19,590 nucleotides of DNA from an uncultured Oscillospiraceae bacterium. Lineage in GTDB: Bacteria > Bacillota > Clostridia > Oscillospirales > Ruminococcaceae. Location: positions 1 through 19,590 of the forward strand of contig UQSL01000034.1 in assembly GCA_900543705.1 (NCBI GenBank). The letters run 5' to 3'. The number at the start of each line of letters is the position of its first letter. Positions within the stretch are counted from its first letter, which is position 1. A program made the translations under genes and the position numbers. This document shows positions 1 to 7,905 of the stretch, piece after piece. The notes under the pieces are model-generated. The model had not been told where the DNA came from and did no database searches. It saw nothing but the letters and a program-made list of their open reading frames with translations.

Positions 1-1
1 T

Positions 2-256
2 GTCTCTTTTCCGGCGCCTCGTGTAGTGGGCCTGCCGATCCACTCGGATATCTTCACCATTCTGCCGCTCATCGGCATCTTCCGTACGCTGAGCGTGCCG
101 GTCTCACTCGCCTTCCTCCTGGCGACGATGTCAATTTCCATCCCCGAAATCGTCTTACTCAGCCGGGCGTTCAAGGCAAAGTTCATCGCGGTTTATACCG
201 GCGTGCTCTTTGTGCTCTCCGCGGTGCTCGGAGGCCTGATGATGCTTGTGCTGTAA
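2..256 (+). CDS. permease, UPF0718/DUF318 (ArsP_1-like) family, C-terminal fragment
   Basis: This frame is open to the left edge, so only about the last 84 residues are present. They contain two strongly hydrophobic segments joined by a short basic loop: a segment ending in SIPEIVLLSRAFK, then a terminal helix ending in MMLVL. The GLPIHSDIF stretch, the SxPE motif before a short basic patch, and the final helix match my memory of the C-terminus of UPF0718 (DUF318) permeases of Firmicutes, a family that includes the ArsP organoarsenical exporters. The substrate cannot be told from this fragment. It would be an integral membrane protein. The stop at 254-256 is followed by a hairpin-rich stretch and a terminator. 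Family placement is from recall and fairly good; the specific function is unknown. Confidence 0.6.
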   Translation, partial: VSFPAPRVVGLPIHSDIFTILPLIGIFRTLSVPVSLAFLLATMSISIPEIVLLSRAFKAKFIAVYTGVLFVLSAVLGGLMMLVL

Positions 257-378
257 ATCGCGGAGATTTCCCCGCAGGCTAACAAAGGCTGTTTCAGCTG
301 TGAAACCCCCGAAAGTAGGAATTGATAGGACCGGCAGTCCATATGCTGCCGGAGAGTAACATCAATAAGAATGGGAAG
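257..378 (+). other. hairpin-rich 3' region after the permease (unidentified structured RNA?)
   Basis: There is no plausible gene here. Three potential hairpins follow one another: GCGG/CCGC at about 262-277, GTTTCA-GCTG-TGAAAC at about 291-306, and CCGGCAG/CTGCCGG at 331-351. The rho-independent terminator at 379 follows. The spacing suggests a folded 3' UTR or a small RNA made from it, but I do not recognise any riboswitch consensus. From 407 to about 600 the sequence is AT-rich with no gene. It carries a repeated ACAAAAAAC motif near 478 and 508, and the promoter region of the following operon. Confidence 0.3.
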
Positions 379-406
379 AAGCGCGCCGGTCTTCGGCGCG
401 CTTTCA
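379..406 (+). terminator. rho-independent terminator of the permease transcript
   Basis: Perfect 8-bp GC stem GCGCGCCG (381-388) and CGGCGCGC (394-401) around a GTCTT loop. The stem is extended by AA/TT at its base and followed by a short T-rich run. The stem is very strong but the U-tract is short. Confidence 0.7.
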
Positions 407-561
407 TATAGGTTAGGTGGAAAAGGGCTTGAAGGATTTTCTGGTGCATTAACAAGTCTGTCAATTCATGAAAATTACAAAAAACAACCCTTAAATAGAC
501 AACAATGACAAAAAACCCCTTTAGTATTTGCTAACTAGATGCACTTTGCTCAAAAAAGGTT

Positions 562-567
562 TATAAT
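562..567 (+). promoter_or_regulatory. -10 element (TATAAT) upstream of the ABC exporter operon
   Basis: A perfect TATAAT lies about 43 bp upstream of the likely start of the first ABC gene, in an AT-rich stretch. No good -35 hexamer lies 16-18 bp upstream; the TTGCTC at 546 is too close. If this is the promoter it would depend on an activator or another contact. A loose inverted repeat (TTAGTA...TAACTAG) at about 523-538 overlaps the expected -35 area and could be an operator, but it is imperfect. Confidence 0.35.
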
Positions 568-609
568 GAAAAGGCAATAGGAAGACGGAAAGAAAGGGGA
601 GTGGGGCTT

Positions 610-2358
610 TTGATCAAACAGTTTTTAAAAAAATATGGCTGGAGATATCTGCCCGGAGTATTATTCTTGGTACTAAATTCCTACGTGCTGTCGCTGACGC
701 CAATTTATCTTGGAAATGCCATTGACGGACTCAACCGTCCGGCGGCGCAGATTGACAGGCGCTACGTGTACACACAGGTATTGCTGCTGGTAATAGCGGC
801 AATCGGAGCATTCATTACAAGGTATTGCTGGCGTTATTTTATCAACGGCAATGCCCGCAATCTGGAGGTATTTCTGCGCGAAAGCCTGTTTAAGAAATTT
901 CAGAACATGCCAACCTCCTTTTACAACAGCAATAAGACGGGTGACTTGATGGCGCTTGCCATCAACGATATCGGCGCGGTCCGTCAGACTGCGAGCATGG
1001 CGCTGGCCAACATTTTAACGGGCTGCTCCACGCTTTTTTTTGCCATGTTTAATATGTTTGCCGAGATTAACCCAAAGCTGACCTGCTTTTCGCTGCTGCC
1101 GATTCCGCTGGCGGTTTTGAGCGTCGTGCTCATCGGCAAGCAGATCCGGGTCCGCTTTTTGACAGTCCAGCGCATGTTTGCGCAGATTTCCGGTAAAATC
1201 CAGGAAGATATTATGGGAATGCGCGTCATCAAGGCATTTCATCAGGAAGAGAATACGATTCATAATTTTATCAAAAAAAGCGATGAGATGCGCGACGCCA
1301 ACATCAGGCTCGCCTATACCTCCGCCCTGCTAAACCCGCTGATTCAGATTTTCTTCGGTGTCAGCTTTATGATCAGCCTGATCCTCGGCTCCAACATGGT
1401 ACTGGGCGGGGAAATCAGTGTGGGCGAGCTCGTCGCCTTCAACGACTATATCATTATGATTATGGCGCCGATTATCTCCCTTGGGCGCGTCATCAACTCC
1501 TTTGAAAAGGGAAGCGCATCCATGCGCCGCTTAAACGACGTCTTTGAACAATCCCAGATTGAAGAGCGCGAATATGCGGATTACGACCACGAAATCCGCG
1601 GCGCCATCGTAGTCAGCCACCTGACCTATGCTTATGAGAATGACGCGATGAATGTCCTCGACGACATCAGCTTTGAGCTGAAACAGGGCGAATCGCTCGG
1701 TATCGTCGGGGAAACGGGAAGCGGCAAGACCACTCTGATTGACCTGCTGCTCAAATTCCTCCCGGTACCGAGAGACAGTATCTTTATCGATGGGGTGGAT
1801 TTGTGTGACATCCCCTCCAAAGCCATCCGGGAAAGTATCGGCTATGTCCCGCAGGAGGAATTCTTGTTCAATACGACGATTGGTCAGAATATCTCCTTCT
1901 ATCAGGAGGACTGTACCCCGGAGATGATAGACGAGGTATCTGAGTACAGCGACCTGAAAAAGGATATGTACAAGTTCTCCAACGGCTACGATACCCCAGT
2001 CGGGGAGCGCGGCCATCAGCTTTCCGGCGGGCAGAAAAAGCGCGTCATCATTGCCAGGGCAATTGTCAAGCATCCCCGTATTCTGATTTTCGACGACGTG
2101 CTCAGCTCGGTCGACGTCAACACCGAGCAGCGCATTCTGAAAAATCTGCAACAGACCATGCAGGGGAAAACCTCCATCATTATCTCCCAGAGAATCTCCG
2201 CACTGCAAAACGCTGACAAGATCATCTACCTGCAGGATGGCAGGATCGCGGAGATAGGGACCCACGAAGAGTTAATGGCACTTGACGGGAAATATGCCCA
2301 CATGTATCAGCAGCAGAGCAAAAAAGCGGACGCCGACGCGGCTGATGATTTGCTGTAG
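610..2358 (+). CDS. heterodimeric ABC exporter subunit with degenerate ATP site
   Basis: Half-size ABC exporter: an N-terminal six-helix type I exporter membrane domain (about residues 1-300) and a C-terminal ATPase domain. I place the start at TTG 610, because the AAAGGGGAG ribosome site ends about 8 bases before it. A GTG at 601 would sit directly on that site. Visible motifs are Walker A GETGSGKT (367-374), canonical signature LSGGQ (471-475) and Walker B ILIFD followed by Asp496 where the catalytic Glu is expected. Gln527 stands in the H-loop (SQRIS) in place of the switch His. Both changes are known for the degenerate subunit of heterodimeric exporters such as TM287/288 and BmrCD. The partner gene follows 18 bases after the stop. 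Substrates are probably drugs, peptides or lipids; which one is not visible. Confidence 0.9.
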   Translation: MIKQFLKKYGWRYLPGVLFLVLNSYVLSLTPIYLGNAIDGLNRPAAQIDRRYVYTQVLLLVIAAIGAFITRYCWRYFINGNARNLEVFLRESLFKKFQNMPTSFYNSNKTGDLMALAINDIGAVRQTASMALANILTGCSTLFFAMFNMFAEINPKLTCFSLLPIPLAVLSVVLIGKQIRVRFLTVQRMFAQISGKIQEDIMGMRVIKAFHQEENTIHNFIKKSDEMRDANIRLAYTSALLNPLIQIFFGVSFMISLILGSNMVLGGEISVGELVAFNDYIIMIMAPIISLGRVINSFEKGSASMRRLNDVFEQSQIEEREYADYDHEIRGAIVVSHLTYAYENDAMNVLDDISFELKQGESLGIVGETGSGKTTLIDLLLKFLPVPRDSIFIDGVDLCDIPSKAIRESIGYVPQEEFLFNTTIGQNISFYQEDCTPEMIDEVSEYSDLKKDMYKFSNGYDTPVGERGHQLSGGQKKRVIIARAIVKHPRILIFDDVLSSVDVNTEQRILKNLQQTMQGKTSIIISQRISALQNADKIIYLQDGRIAEIGTHEELMALDGKYAHMYQQQSKKADADAADDLL

Positions 2359-2376
2359 GGAAGGGGGGACGAATCA

Positions 2377-4143
2377 ATGCCAAAAGGAGAAAAAAATAAA
2401 CACAGCCTACTCAAGCTTGCCAGGTACCTTCTGCCCTATAAATGGCTGATCGGCCTGTGCGTTATCCTGATTATCCTTGTCAACTCGGCGGAAATTTTAA
2501 AGCCGTACGTGATGAAAATCATCATCGATGACTTTTTGAGAAACAGCGTCGAACAATATGGCCTGTACTCGGTCACGGGCATGGGTATCCTTTACTTTGT
2601 CGTGATCTTCATCGGCGCGGTCTGTGCGCTGGCACAGGCGCGGATCATTAACCGTATCGGCCAGAAAATTCTAAACACATTGAGGATCAAGGTCTTCTCC
2701 AAAATCAGCCATATGTCGCTGTCCGGATTTGACCGCTACAGCAGCGGGCGGCTGCTCACCCGTGCGACCAATGATATCGAAGCGCTCAACGAGTTTTATA
2801 CCAACATCATGGTAAACCTCTTTAAAGATGTGGTGCTTCTCATCGGCATTATCTTTACCATGCTGGAAATGGACTTTAAGCTCGCACTTGTCGGCTTTTC
2901 GACGATCCCGGTTATCGCGCTCATCACCTTTACCATCCGCGGGGCGCTGCGGCGTAACTTCGCCAAGATGAAACGGCTGATCGGGCGCATCAACGGCTTT
3001 TTCTCGGAGAACATCGACGGCATGAAAACCGTGCAGGCGTTCAACCGGGAAAAGAACAAGTTGGGAGAGTTCAAGGCCCTCAACAAGGAATATTACGATA
3101 GCACCCTGTTCCAGATTAAGATGAACAGCCTGCTTCGCCCGGTCATGGAGGTCGTAAACTCCCTGACCATCGCGCTGCTGGTTGTCTACGGCTACCACGG
3201 CATTTCAGGCGGAATCCTGGAGCTCGGCGTAGTCTATGCGTTTACCACCTACATCAAGAAATTCTTTGAGCCGATCAATGATTTGGCTGAGCAGTACAAT
3301 ACCATCCAGTCCGCGGCAATCTCCGCCGACCGTATCTTTGAGATTCTCGACGACGATGCGGCGCAGGAGGATATCCATGAAAACGGGCATGCCGCAAGGG
3401 TTCTCGGCAAGGTGGAATTCAAACATGTCTGGTTTGCCTACATAGGGGAAAACTGGATTTTAAAGGATGTCAGCTTTACCATTGAACGCGGGCAGAAAGT
3501 CGCCTTTATCGGGCCGACCGGCGCGGGCAAGACAACGATCATCAACCTGATTTCCGGATTCTACCCCATTCAAAAAGGGGATATCCTGATTGATGGGATC
3601 TCTATCAAGGACTGGAACCTCGGGGAGCTGCGCAAGGGCGTCTGCGTCGTGCTGCAGGATGTGTTCCTCTTCTCCGGAACCATCGGGGAGAACATCGCGC
3701 TGCAATCCGATATTTCTGAAGAAAAGCTGCACGAGGCTATCAGCTTGTCTGCGGCGGACGGCTTTATCGCCAAGCATCCGGCGGGGCTGGACGCCCTGGT
3801 GAGCGAGCGGGGAAGCACCTTCTCTGCGGGCGAGCGCCAGCTGCTCTCGTTTGCGCGTGCCATTTCCCACGATCCGGCGGTTTTGGTGCTCGATGAGGCT
3901 ACGGCAAACATCGACTCGAACACCGAACAGGTCATCCAGCAGTCCATCAAGAAAATCTCTGAGGGACGTACCGCTATCTTTATCGCACACCGCCTTTCCA
4001 CTATCCGCGACTGCGACTGTATCTATGTGCTCAGCGGCGGAAAGCTCGTGGAGCAGGGCAACCATGAGCAGCTGATTCAACTCGGTGGAATCTACAGCGA
4101 ATGGAGCGGCAGGGTCGCCAAGCAACGGAGTGTCGGGTTGTGA
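2377..4143 (+). CDS. heterodimeric ABC exporter subunit with catalytic ATP site
   Basis: Second half-transporter of 588 residues: six membrane helices in about the first 320 residues, then an ATPase domain. A ribosome site (AAGGGGGG) precedes ATG 2377. Walker A is GPTGAGKT (379-386), Walker B is VLVLD506 with the catalytic Glu507, and the switch His538 lies in AHRLS. The signature is FSAGE (482-486) instead of LSGGQ. Set against the upstream protein, the division of labour is clear: this subunit's Walker motifs plus the partner's LSGGQ form the working ATP site. The partner's Asp/Gln-substituted Walker side plus this FSAGE form the degenerate site. The two proteins should form one plasma-membrane exporter. 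The last four bases overlap the next gene (GTGA), which suggests the third protein is co-translated. Confidence 0.9.
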   Translation: MPKGEKNKHSLLKLARYLLPYKWLIGLCVILIILVNSAEILKPYVMKIIIDDFLRNSVEQYGLYSVTGMGILYFVVIFIGAVCALAQARIINRIGQKILNTLRIKVFSKISHMSLSGFDRYSSGRLLTRATNDIEALNEFYTNIMVNLFKDVVLLIGIIFTMLEMDFKLALVGFSTIPVIALITFTIRGALRRNFAKMKRLIGRINGFFSENIDGMKTVQAFNREKNKLGEFKALNKEYYDSTLFQIKMNSLLRPVMEVVNSLTIALLVVYGYHGISGGILELGVVYAFTTYIKKFFEPINDLAEQYNTIQSAAISADRIFEILDDDAAQEDIHENGHAARVLGKVEFKHVWFAYIGENWILKDVSFTIERGQKVAFIGPTGAGKTTIINLISGFYPIQKGDILIDGISIKDWNLGELRKGVCVVLQDVFLFSGTIGENIALQSDISEEKLHEAISLSAADGFIAKHPAGLDALVSERGSTFSAGERQLLSFARAISHDPAVLVLDEATANIDSNTEQVIQQSIKKISEGRTAIFIAHRLSTIRDCDCIYVLSGGKLVEQGNHEQLIQLGGIYSEWSGRVAKQRSVGL

Positions 4144-4739
4144 GGCTCGTCTGGAAAGGGAACTTCACAGAAGAAGCCCGGCTGATGCAACAGCCCTTAC
4201 CGACCGGCGCTGTCCGACTTGACCAGGTGGCCTCCCCCTTTGAACTGGAGGAATCCATTGGAAGATGGAAGCCGCTTCTCCTGATTTTGAGCTGCCTTGC
4301 CGCCGCAGTCAAATGGCTGTTCTGGGGTACGCTCCATCTGCGGGACTTTGTCAATCCCTGGGGTCTGCTGCTAGGCCTGCTGGGCGTCCTTCCGAACGAA
4401 TGCCTCCATGCTCTGATTTTTCCAAAAGGGGCGGAAGTACAGCTCTGGTGTACAGAGGAAAACAAGATGTTGTTTATCTGCTCCAGTACCCCGTTGTCGA
4501 AGAAACGATATCTTTTCATGAGGCTGTTTCCCAATCTGGTGTTTGGCTTTGCGCCGCTCCTGCTCTGGATTTGTATCCCGGGAGGCTCATCAATTGGCGG
4601 ATTCCTCGGAACCTTTTCCTGTATCGGGCTGATTACCGGGGCGCCGGATTATGCTGAGATTGTCAACACCCTGTGGAGGATGCCGAAGGGTGCGATGGTT
4701 CGCCTGCACGGGTATCATTCCTACTGGTTCTTCCCTTGA
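4140..4739 (+). CDS. DUF3267 zincin-like membrane protein with altered HExxH (NExxH)
   Basis: A 199-residue membrane protein that I place in the DUF3267 'putative zincin peptidase' family, from the arrangement of helices around an ExxH motif, the following LRLFP-type segment and a GAPDYAEI motif near the C-terminus. The start is GTG 4140, which overlaps the stop of the ABC gene as GTGA and has an ACGGAG ribosome site about 8 bases upstream. An in-frame ATG at 4101 lies inside the ABC gene and is less likely. Hydrophobic segments lie near residues 36-55, 70-92, 127-147 and 150-165. The family normally carries HExxH; here the motif reads Asn86-Glu87-Cys-Leu-His90, so the first zinc ligand is lost. 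It may be inactive, or may use another ligand such as Cys88. Coupling to the exporter suggests a role with it, for example as an accessory or maturation protein. That role is inference. Confidence 0.65.
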   Translation: MRLVWKGNFTEEARLMQQPLPTGAVRLDQVASPFELEESIGRWKPLLLILSCLAAAVKWLFWGTLHLRDFVNPWGLLLGLLGVLPNECLHALIFPKGAEVQLWCTEENKMLFICSSTPLSKKRYLFMRLFPNLVFGFAPLLLWICIPGGSSIGGFLGTFSCIGLITGAPDYAEIVNTLWRMPKGAMVRLHGYHSYWFFP

Positions 4740-4758
4740 AATTGCAATTATGAAATGG

Positions 4759-4799
4759 AACAGCCGGACCACCTGTATGGCACATGGCCTGGCTGTTTT
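4759..4799 (+). terminator. terminator of the ABC exporter operon
   Basis: AACAGCC (4759-4765) pairs with GGCTGTT (4791-4797), and an inner CCA/TGG helps. A short T-run (TTTTG) follows. It sits 20 bases after the DUF3267-type gene and before the promoter of the next gene. The loop is large, so strength is moderate. Confidence 0.5.
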
Positions 4800-4925
4800 G
4801 TGTGCCTGTGATTGATAGAGCGATTGCAGGGGTTCCTTTGCTTTTTGTTCCCAATGAGTCTGTCCATCATTTGATAAAAACGGGATAAAAACTGCATTTT
4901 CTCGTTCGGAGAAACCGGGCTGCAC

Positions 4926-4954
4926 TTGATTTTTCGGCCTGTCTCAAGTAAGAT
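4926..4954 (+). promoter_or_regulatory. sigma-A-type promoter of the MurR/RpiR regulator gene
   Basis: TTGATT (4926-4931), a 17-bp spacer and TAAGAT (4949-4954). Transcription would begin at about 4961, leaving a very short leader with a GGGGG ribosome site before ATG 4977. Confidence 0.5.
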
Positions 4955-4976
4955 AAAGAAAATGGGGGAATAAACG

Positions 4977-5852
4977 ATGAATCAAGATTTGCTGATGCTT
5001 GTGGAAAGCCGGATGAAAACCTTCTCAAAGGGGCAGCGGCTGATTGCAAACTACATCATCCACCACTATGACAAAGCCGCGTTTATGACAGCCTCCAAAC
5101 TTGGGGCGACCGTTGGCGTCAGTGAGTCCACAGTCGTGCGATTTGCGATGGAACTCGAATTTGACGGCTATCCCCAACTGCAGCGGGCCCTGCAGGAGCT
5201 CATCCGCAACAAGCTGACCTCCGTGCAGAGGATGGCCGTGACAAGCGACCGAATCGGCGACACGGACGTACTCAGCCAGGTGCTTGCATCAGACATCGAT
5301 AAAATCCGCAAGACGCTCGAGGAGACTTCGACAGAGGATTTCTATGGTTCGGTGGAAGAAATCGTACAGGCAAAAACCGTCTACCTCATCGGAATCCGCA
5401 GTGCTGCGGCAATTGCCCAGTTCATGAGCTTTTACCTGAATCTGATTTTGCCGAGTGTACGGCTCATCTCCGCAAACTCCGCGAATGAGATGGTGGAACA
5501 GCTGCTGCGCATCGGCCCGGATGATATCTTGGTTGCGGCGAGCTTTCCACGCTATTCAAGCCGGACCGCCAAGGCTATGCTGTATGCCAAGAGCCACGGT
5601 GCTAAGACGATTGCCCTAACCGATTCCAACTCCTCCCCGATTGCCAGGTACGCGGACTATATCCTGCTTGCACAGAGCGATATGGCGTCCTTTGTCGACT
5701 CGCTGGTTGCGCCCCTGAGCCTGGTCAATGCTCTAATTGTGGCGGTGGGGCTGAAGAAAAAAGACGAGGTGGAAAAGACTTTTACAGAATTGGAACACAT
5801 CTGGGATCTCTACGAAGTGTATGAAAAGACGGAGGAGCCCTTACAATCATAG
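4977..5852 (+). CDS. MurR/RpiR family transcriptional regulator
   Basis: A 291-residue regulator with an N-terminal HTH_6 domain (about 1-80) and a C-terminal SIS domain (about 120-255) that in this family binds phosphosugars. Supporting motifs are the SKGQRLIANYI opening, the recognition-helix pattern VGVSESTVVRFA and the SIS segments VYLIGIRSAA and LVAASFPRYS. Length is normal for the family. GGGGGA precedes ATG 4977. It has its own promoter, and no sugar-catabolism gene stands next to it, so its target is not evident. The next gene downstream is a flavoprotein, separated by 81 bases with a large hairpin. It could repress itself or act at a distance. Family call is secure; ligand and regulon are unknown. 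Confidence 0.9.
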   Translation: MNQDLLMLVESRMKTFSKGQRLIANYIIHHYDKAAFMTASKLGATVGVSESTVVRFAMELEFDGYPQLQRALQELIRNKLTSVQRMAVTSDRIGDTDVLSQVLASDIDKIRKTLEETSTEDFYGSVEEIVQAKTVYLIGIRSAAAIAQFMSFYLNLILPSVRLISANSANEMVEQLLRIGPDDILVAASFPRYSSRTAKAMLYAKSHGAKTIALTDSNSSPIARYADYILLAQSDMASFVDSLVAPLSLVNALIVAVGLKKKDEVEKTFTELEHIWDLYEVYEKTEEPLQS

Positions 5853-5858
5853 AAATAC

Positions 5859-5908
5859 GGAGCGATTTTCCACTTCAGGCATCGTTCTGGGTGAAAGCGC
5901 TCCTGCCT
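5859..5908 (+). terminator. large hairpin between the regulator and the flavoprotein gene
   Basis: GGAGCG (5859-5864) pairs with CGCTCC (5898-5903), and an inner arm TTTCCACTTCAG pairs with CTGGGTGAAA with one bulge. Only a weak T-rich tail (TGCCTTTA) follows. It may be a leaky terminator or an RNA-processing structure that lowers readthrough into the flavoprotein operon. Confidence 0.4.
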
Positions 5909-5933
5909 TTATATACAAGACAGGACGGATAAA

Positions 5934-7199
5934 ATGGAAAACAAGACCGATTGCATTATCATAGGCGCGGGCGCCGCGGGCCTAATGGCAGCGGGAACCC
6001 TTGCGGGGTATGGGAAAAGCGCCATCGTAATGGAAAAAAACGACCGCGCTGCCCGCAAAGTGCTTATCACCGGAAAAGGCCGATGCAATGTTACGAACTG
6101 CTGCGATATTCCGGAATTTCTGGAAAAAGTGGCTGCCGGCGGACGCTTTTTATACAGCGCGCTTTCTCGTTTTTCTCCCTATGATACCATGGCATTTTTT
6201 GAAGAGCGAGGGGTTCCCCTGAAAGTGGAGCGGGGACAACGTGTGTTCCCGCAGTCCGACCGGGCGGCGGATATCGCAGACGCCCTGCTTCAGTATGCAA
6301 AAAGCGGAAAAAACAAACTATGGTTCGACTGTCCGGTGCGGGGACTCCTGATACAAGACGGGGCCATACGGGGAGTCGTCCTCGCAGACGGCAAAACCAT
6401 ACCTGCTGAGAGTGTGATTGTATGTACCGGGGGAAAATCCTATCCGGGTACCGGCTCAACCGGAGACGGGTACCGCTTTGCAAAACAGGCGGGACATAAG
6501 GTACTGCCGCCGTCCCCGTCCCTGATTCCTCTCGTGATCCGGGAAGCGTGGTGCAGGGATGCGCAGGGCCTTTCTTTGCGAAACGTGACGCTTAGGGCGG
6601 TGGACACGTCCCAGGGAAAAACGGTGTTCGAAGAGCTCGGAGAGATGCTCTTTACCCATTTTGGTGTGTCGGGCCCTCTAGTGCTCAGCGCGAGCTGCCA
6701 CATGCGCCCTATGGAGCCGGGACGGTATCAACTGTATATCGACCTCAAGCCGGGGCTCGACGAACAGCAGCTCGATGCCAGGCTGCAACGGGATTTTGAA
6801 AAATACCGCAACCGGGATTTTATCAATTCTCTTTTGGATTTACTGCCCCGCAAGCTCATCGGGGTAATGGTGCAGGTAAGCGGTATCCCCGGGGAGAGAA
6901 AGGCGAACCAGGTGACAAAACAGCAAAGGCACGCGTTTTGCAGATTGCTCAAGGCGCTCCCTCTTACCGTGGAGGGGATGCGTCCCATTCAGGAGGCTAT
7001 CATCACCTCGGGCGGCGTGGATTTAAAGGAGTTAAATCCCAAGACGATGGAATCAAAGCTTGTCAAGGGGCTTTATTTTGCAGGGGAAGTGCTTGACGCA
7101 GACGCCTATACCGGCGGATTCAACCTGCAGATTGCCTACTCCACAGCTTATGTGGCGGCATGTGCCGTCGGGGAGAAGGTAGAAAAATATCAGGTGTAA
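5934..7199 (+). CDS. BaiN/HI0933-like NAD(P)/FAD-dependent oxidoreductase
   Basis: A 421-residue flavoprotein of the HI0933/YhiN/BaiN family, often annotated as aminoacetone oxidase family FAD-binding enzyme. The dinucleotide motif GAGAAG spans residues 11-16 (after IIIG). It is followed by the family-typical ITGKGRCNVTN, the second FAD contact CTGGKSYPGTGSTGDGY, FTHFGVSGP in the middle, and the C-terminal ITSGGVDLKELNPKTMES and YFAGEVLDADAYTGGFN blocks. All are intact and length is as expected. It should be a soluble cytoplasmic enzyme. BaiN was reported in bile-acid 7-dehydroxylation work, but most family members have no proven substrate, so no such role is claimed here. It starts the block with cmk 25 bases downstream, a neighbourhood common in Clostridia. 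RBS AGGACGG precedes ATG 5934. Confidence 0.88.
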   Translation: MENKTDCIIIGAGAAGLMAAGTLAGYGKSAIVMEKNDRAARKVLITGKGRCNVTNCCDIPEFLEKVAAGGRFLYSALSRFSPYDTMAFFEERGVPLKVERGQRVFPQSDRAADIADALLQYAKSGKNKLWFDCPVRGLLIQDGAIRGVVLADGKTIPAESVIVCTGGKSYPGTGSTGDGYRFAKQAGHKVLPPSPSLIPLVIREAWCRDAQGLSLRNVTLRAVDTSQGKTVFEELGEMLFTHFGVSGPLVLSASCHMRPMEPGRYQLYIDLKPGLDEQQLDARLQRDFEKYRNRDFINSLLDLLPRKLIGVMVQVSGIPGERKANQVTKQQRHAFCRLLKALPLTVEGMRPIQEAIITSGGVDLKELNPKTMESKLVKGLYFAGEVLDADAYTGGFNLQIAYSTAYVAACAVGEKVEKYQV

Positions 7200-7224
7200 A
7201 TTCAAAGAGAGCGAGGAACGATTC

Positions 7225-7905
7225 ATGATAGCAGTGGCAATTGACGGCCCGTCCGGCGCCGGAAAGAGCACGATTGCAAAGGCGGCGGCTAAACAGCTCG
7301 GGCTTATCTATGTCGATACCGGTGCGCTGTATCGCACGGTCGGTTACTATATGGTGCAAAACAGCGTCGACTTGTCCAAAGAAGAACAGGTTGCAGCGGC
7401 ACTTTCCGGTGTACAGATCACCTTTGACTATGACGAGCAGGGCGCTCAACGGGTGTTTTTAAACGGGGAGGACGTCTCAGATAAAATCCGTACTCCCGAG
7501 ATGTCTATGACCGCTTCCAAAGTTTCGGCGCTTGGATGTGTGCGCGCGTTTTTGCTCGACTTGCAGAGGAATACGGCAAGAAAACAGTCCGTCATCATGG
7601 ATGGACGGGATATCGGCACGGTAGTCCTCCCGCAGGCGGATGTCAAAGTATTTTTGACCGCAAGCCCCGAGGTACGGGCTGAGCGCCGGTACAAAGAACT
7701 TCTCGGCAAAGGGGAGCCGGTGACCTATGAGGAGGTTCTCGCGGACGTTATCCAGCGGGATTCCAATGACAGCCACCGAGAAATTGCCCCGCTCAAACAG
7801 GCTCAGGATGCGATTTTGCTCGACACCAGCGGCTTTACACTGGAACAATCGATTGCGGAGGTCATCCGCATGATTAAGGAGGCAGCGCCATGTTCTACCA
7901 GATAG
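7225..7905 (+). CDS. cmk: cytidylate kinase
   Basis: CMP/dCMP kinase of 226 residues, phosphorylating CMP and dCMP with ATP in the cytoplasm to supply CTP and dCTP. The P-loop GPSGAGKST covers residues 8-16, followed by the CMP-binding YVDTGALYRTV motif. MDGRDIGTVVLP carries the conserved Arg-Asp pair, and the LID region has AERRYKEL and IQRDSNDSHRE. These are the standard Cmk signatures, and length fits the bacterial single-domain type. GAGG lies upstream of ATG 7225. The 3' end overlaps plsC by 16 bases, so the two are translated from one message. The order cmk - plsC - rpsA is widespread in Firmicutes and beyond. Confidence 0.96.
   Translation: MIAVAIDGPSGAGKSTIAKAAAKQLGLIYVDTGALYRTVGYYMVQNSVDLSKEEQVAAALSGVQITFDYDEQGAQRVFLNGEDVSDKIRTPEMSMTASKVSALGCVRAFLLDLQRNTARKQSVIMDGRDIGTVVLPQADVKVFLTASPEVRAERRYKELLGKGEPVTYEEVLADVIQRDSNDSHREIAPLKQAQDAILLDTSGFTLEQSIAEVIRMIKEAAPCSTR

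Noticed and set aside
349..380. GGAGAGTA...AATGGGA resembling parts of a tetrahydrofolate riboswitch
   Set aside because: The stretch is too short, the conserved pairing partners are absent, and it follows a gene end instead of preceding a folate gene.
1531..2265. Long minus-strand open frame inside the first ABC gene
   Set aside because: It mirrors the ATPase domain coding frame; codon-bias shadow with no ribosome site or recognisable motif.
4101..4139. Upstream ATG for the DUF3267-type gene
   Set aside because: It lies inside the ABC gene without a ribosome site, while GTG 4140 has an ACGGAG site and the classical four-base overlap.
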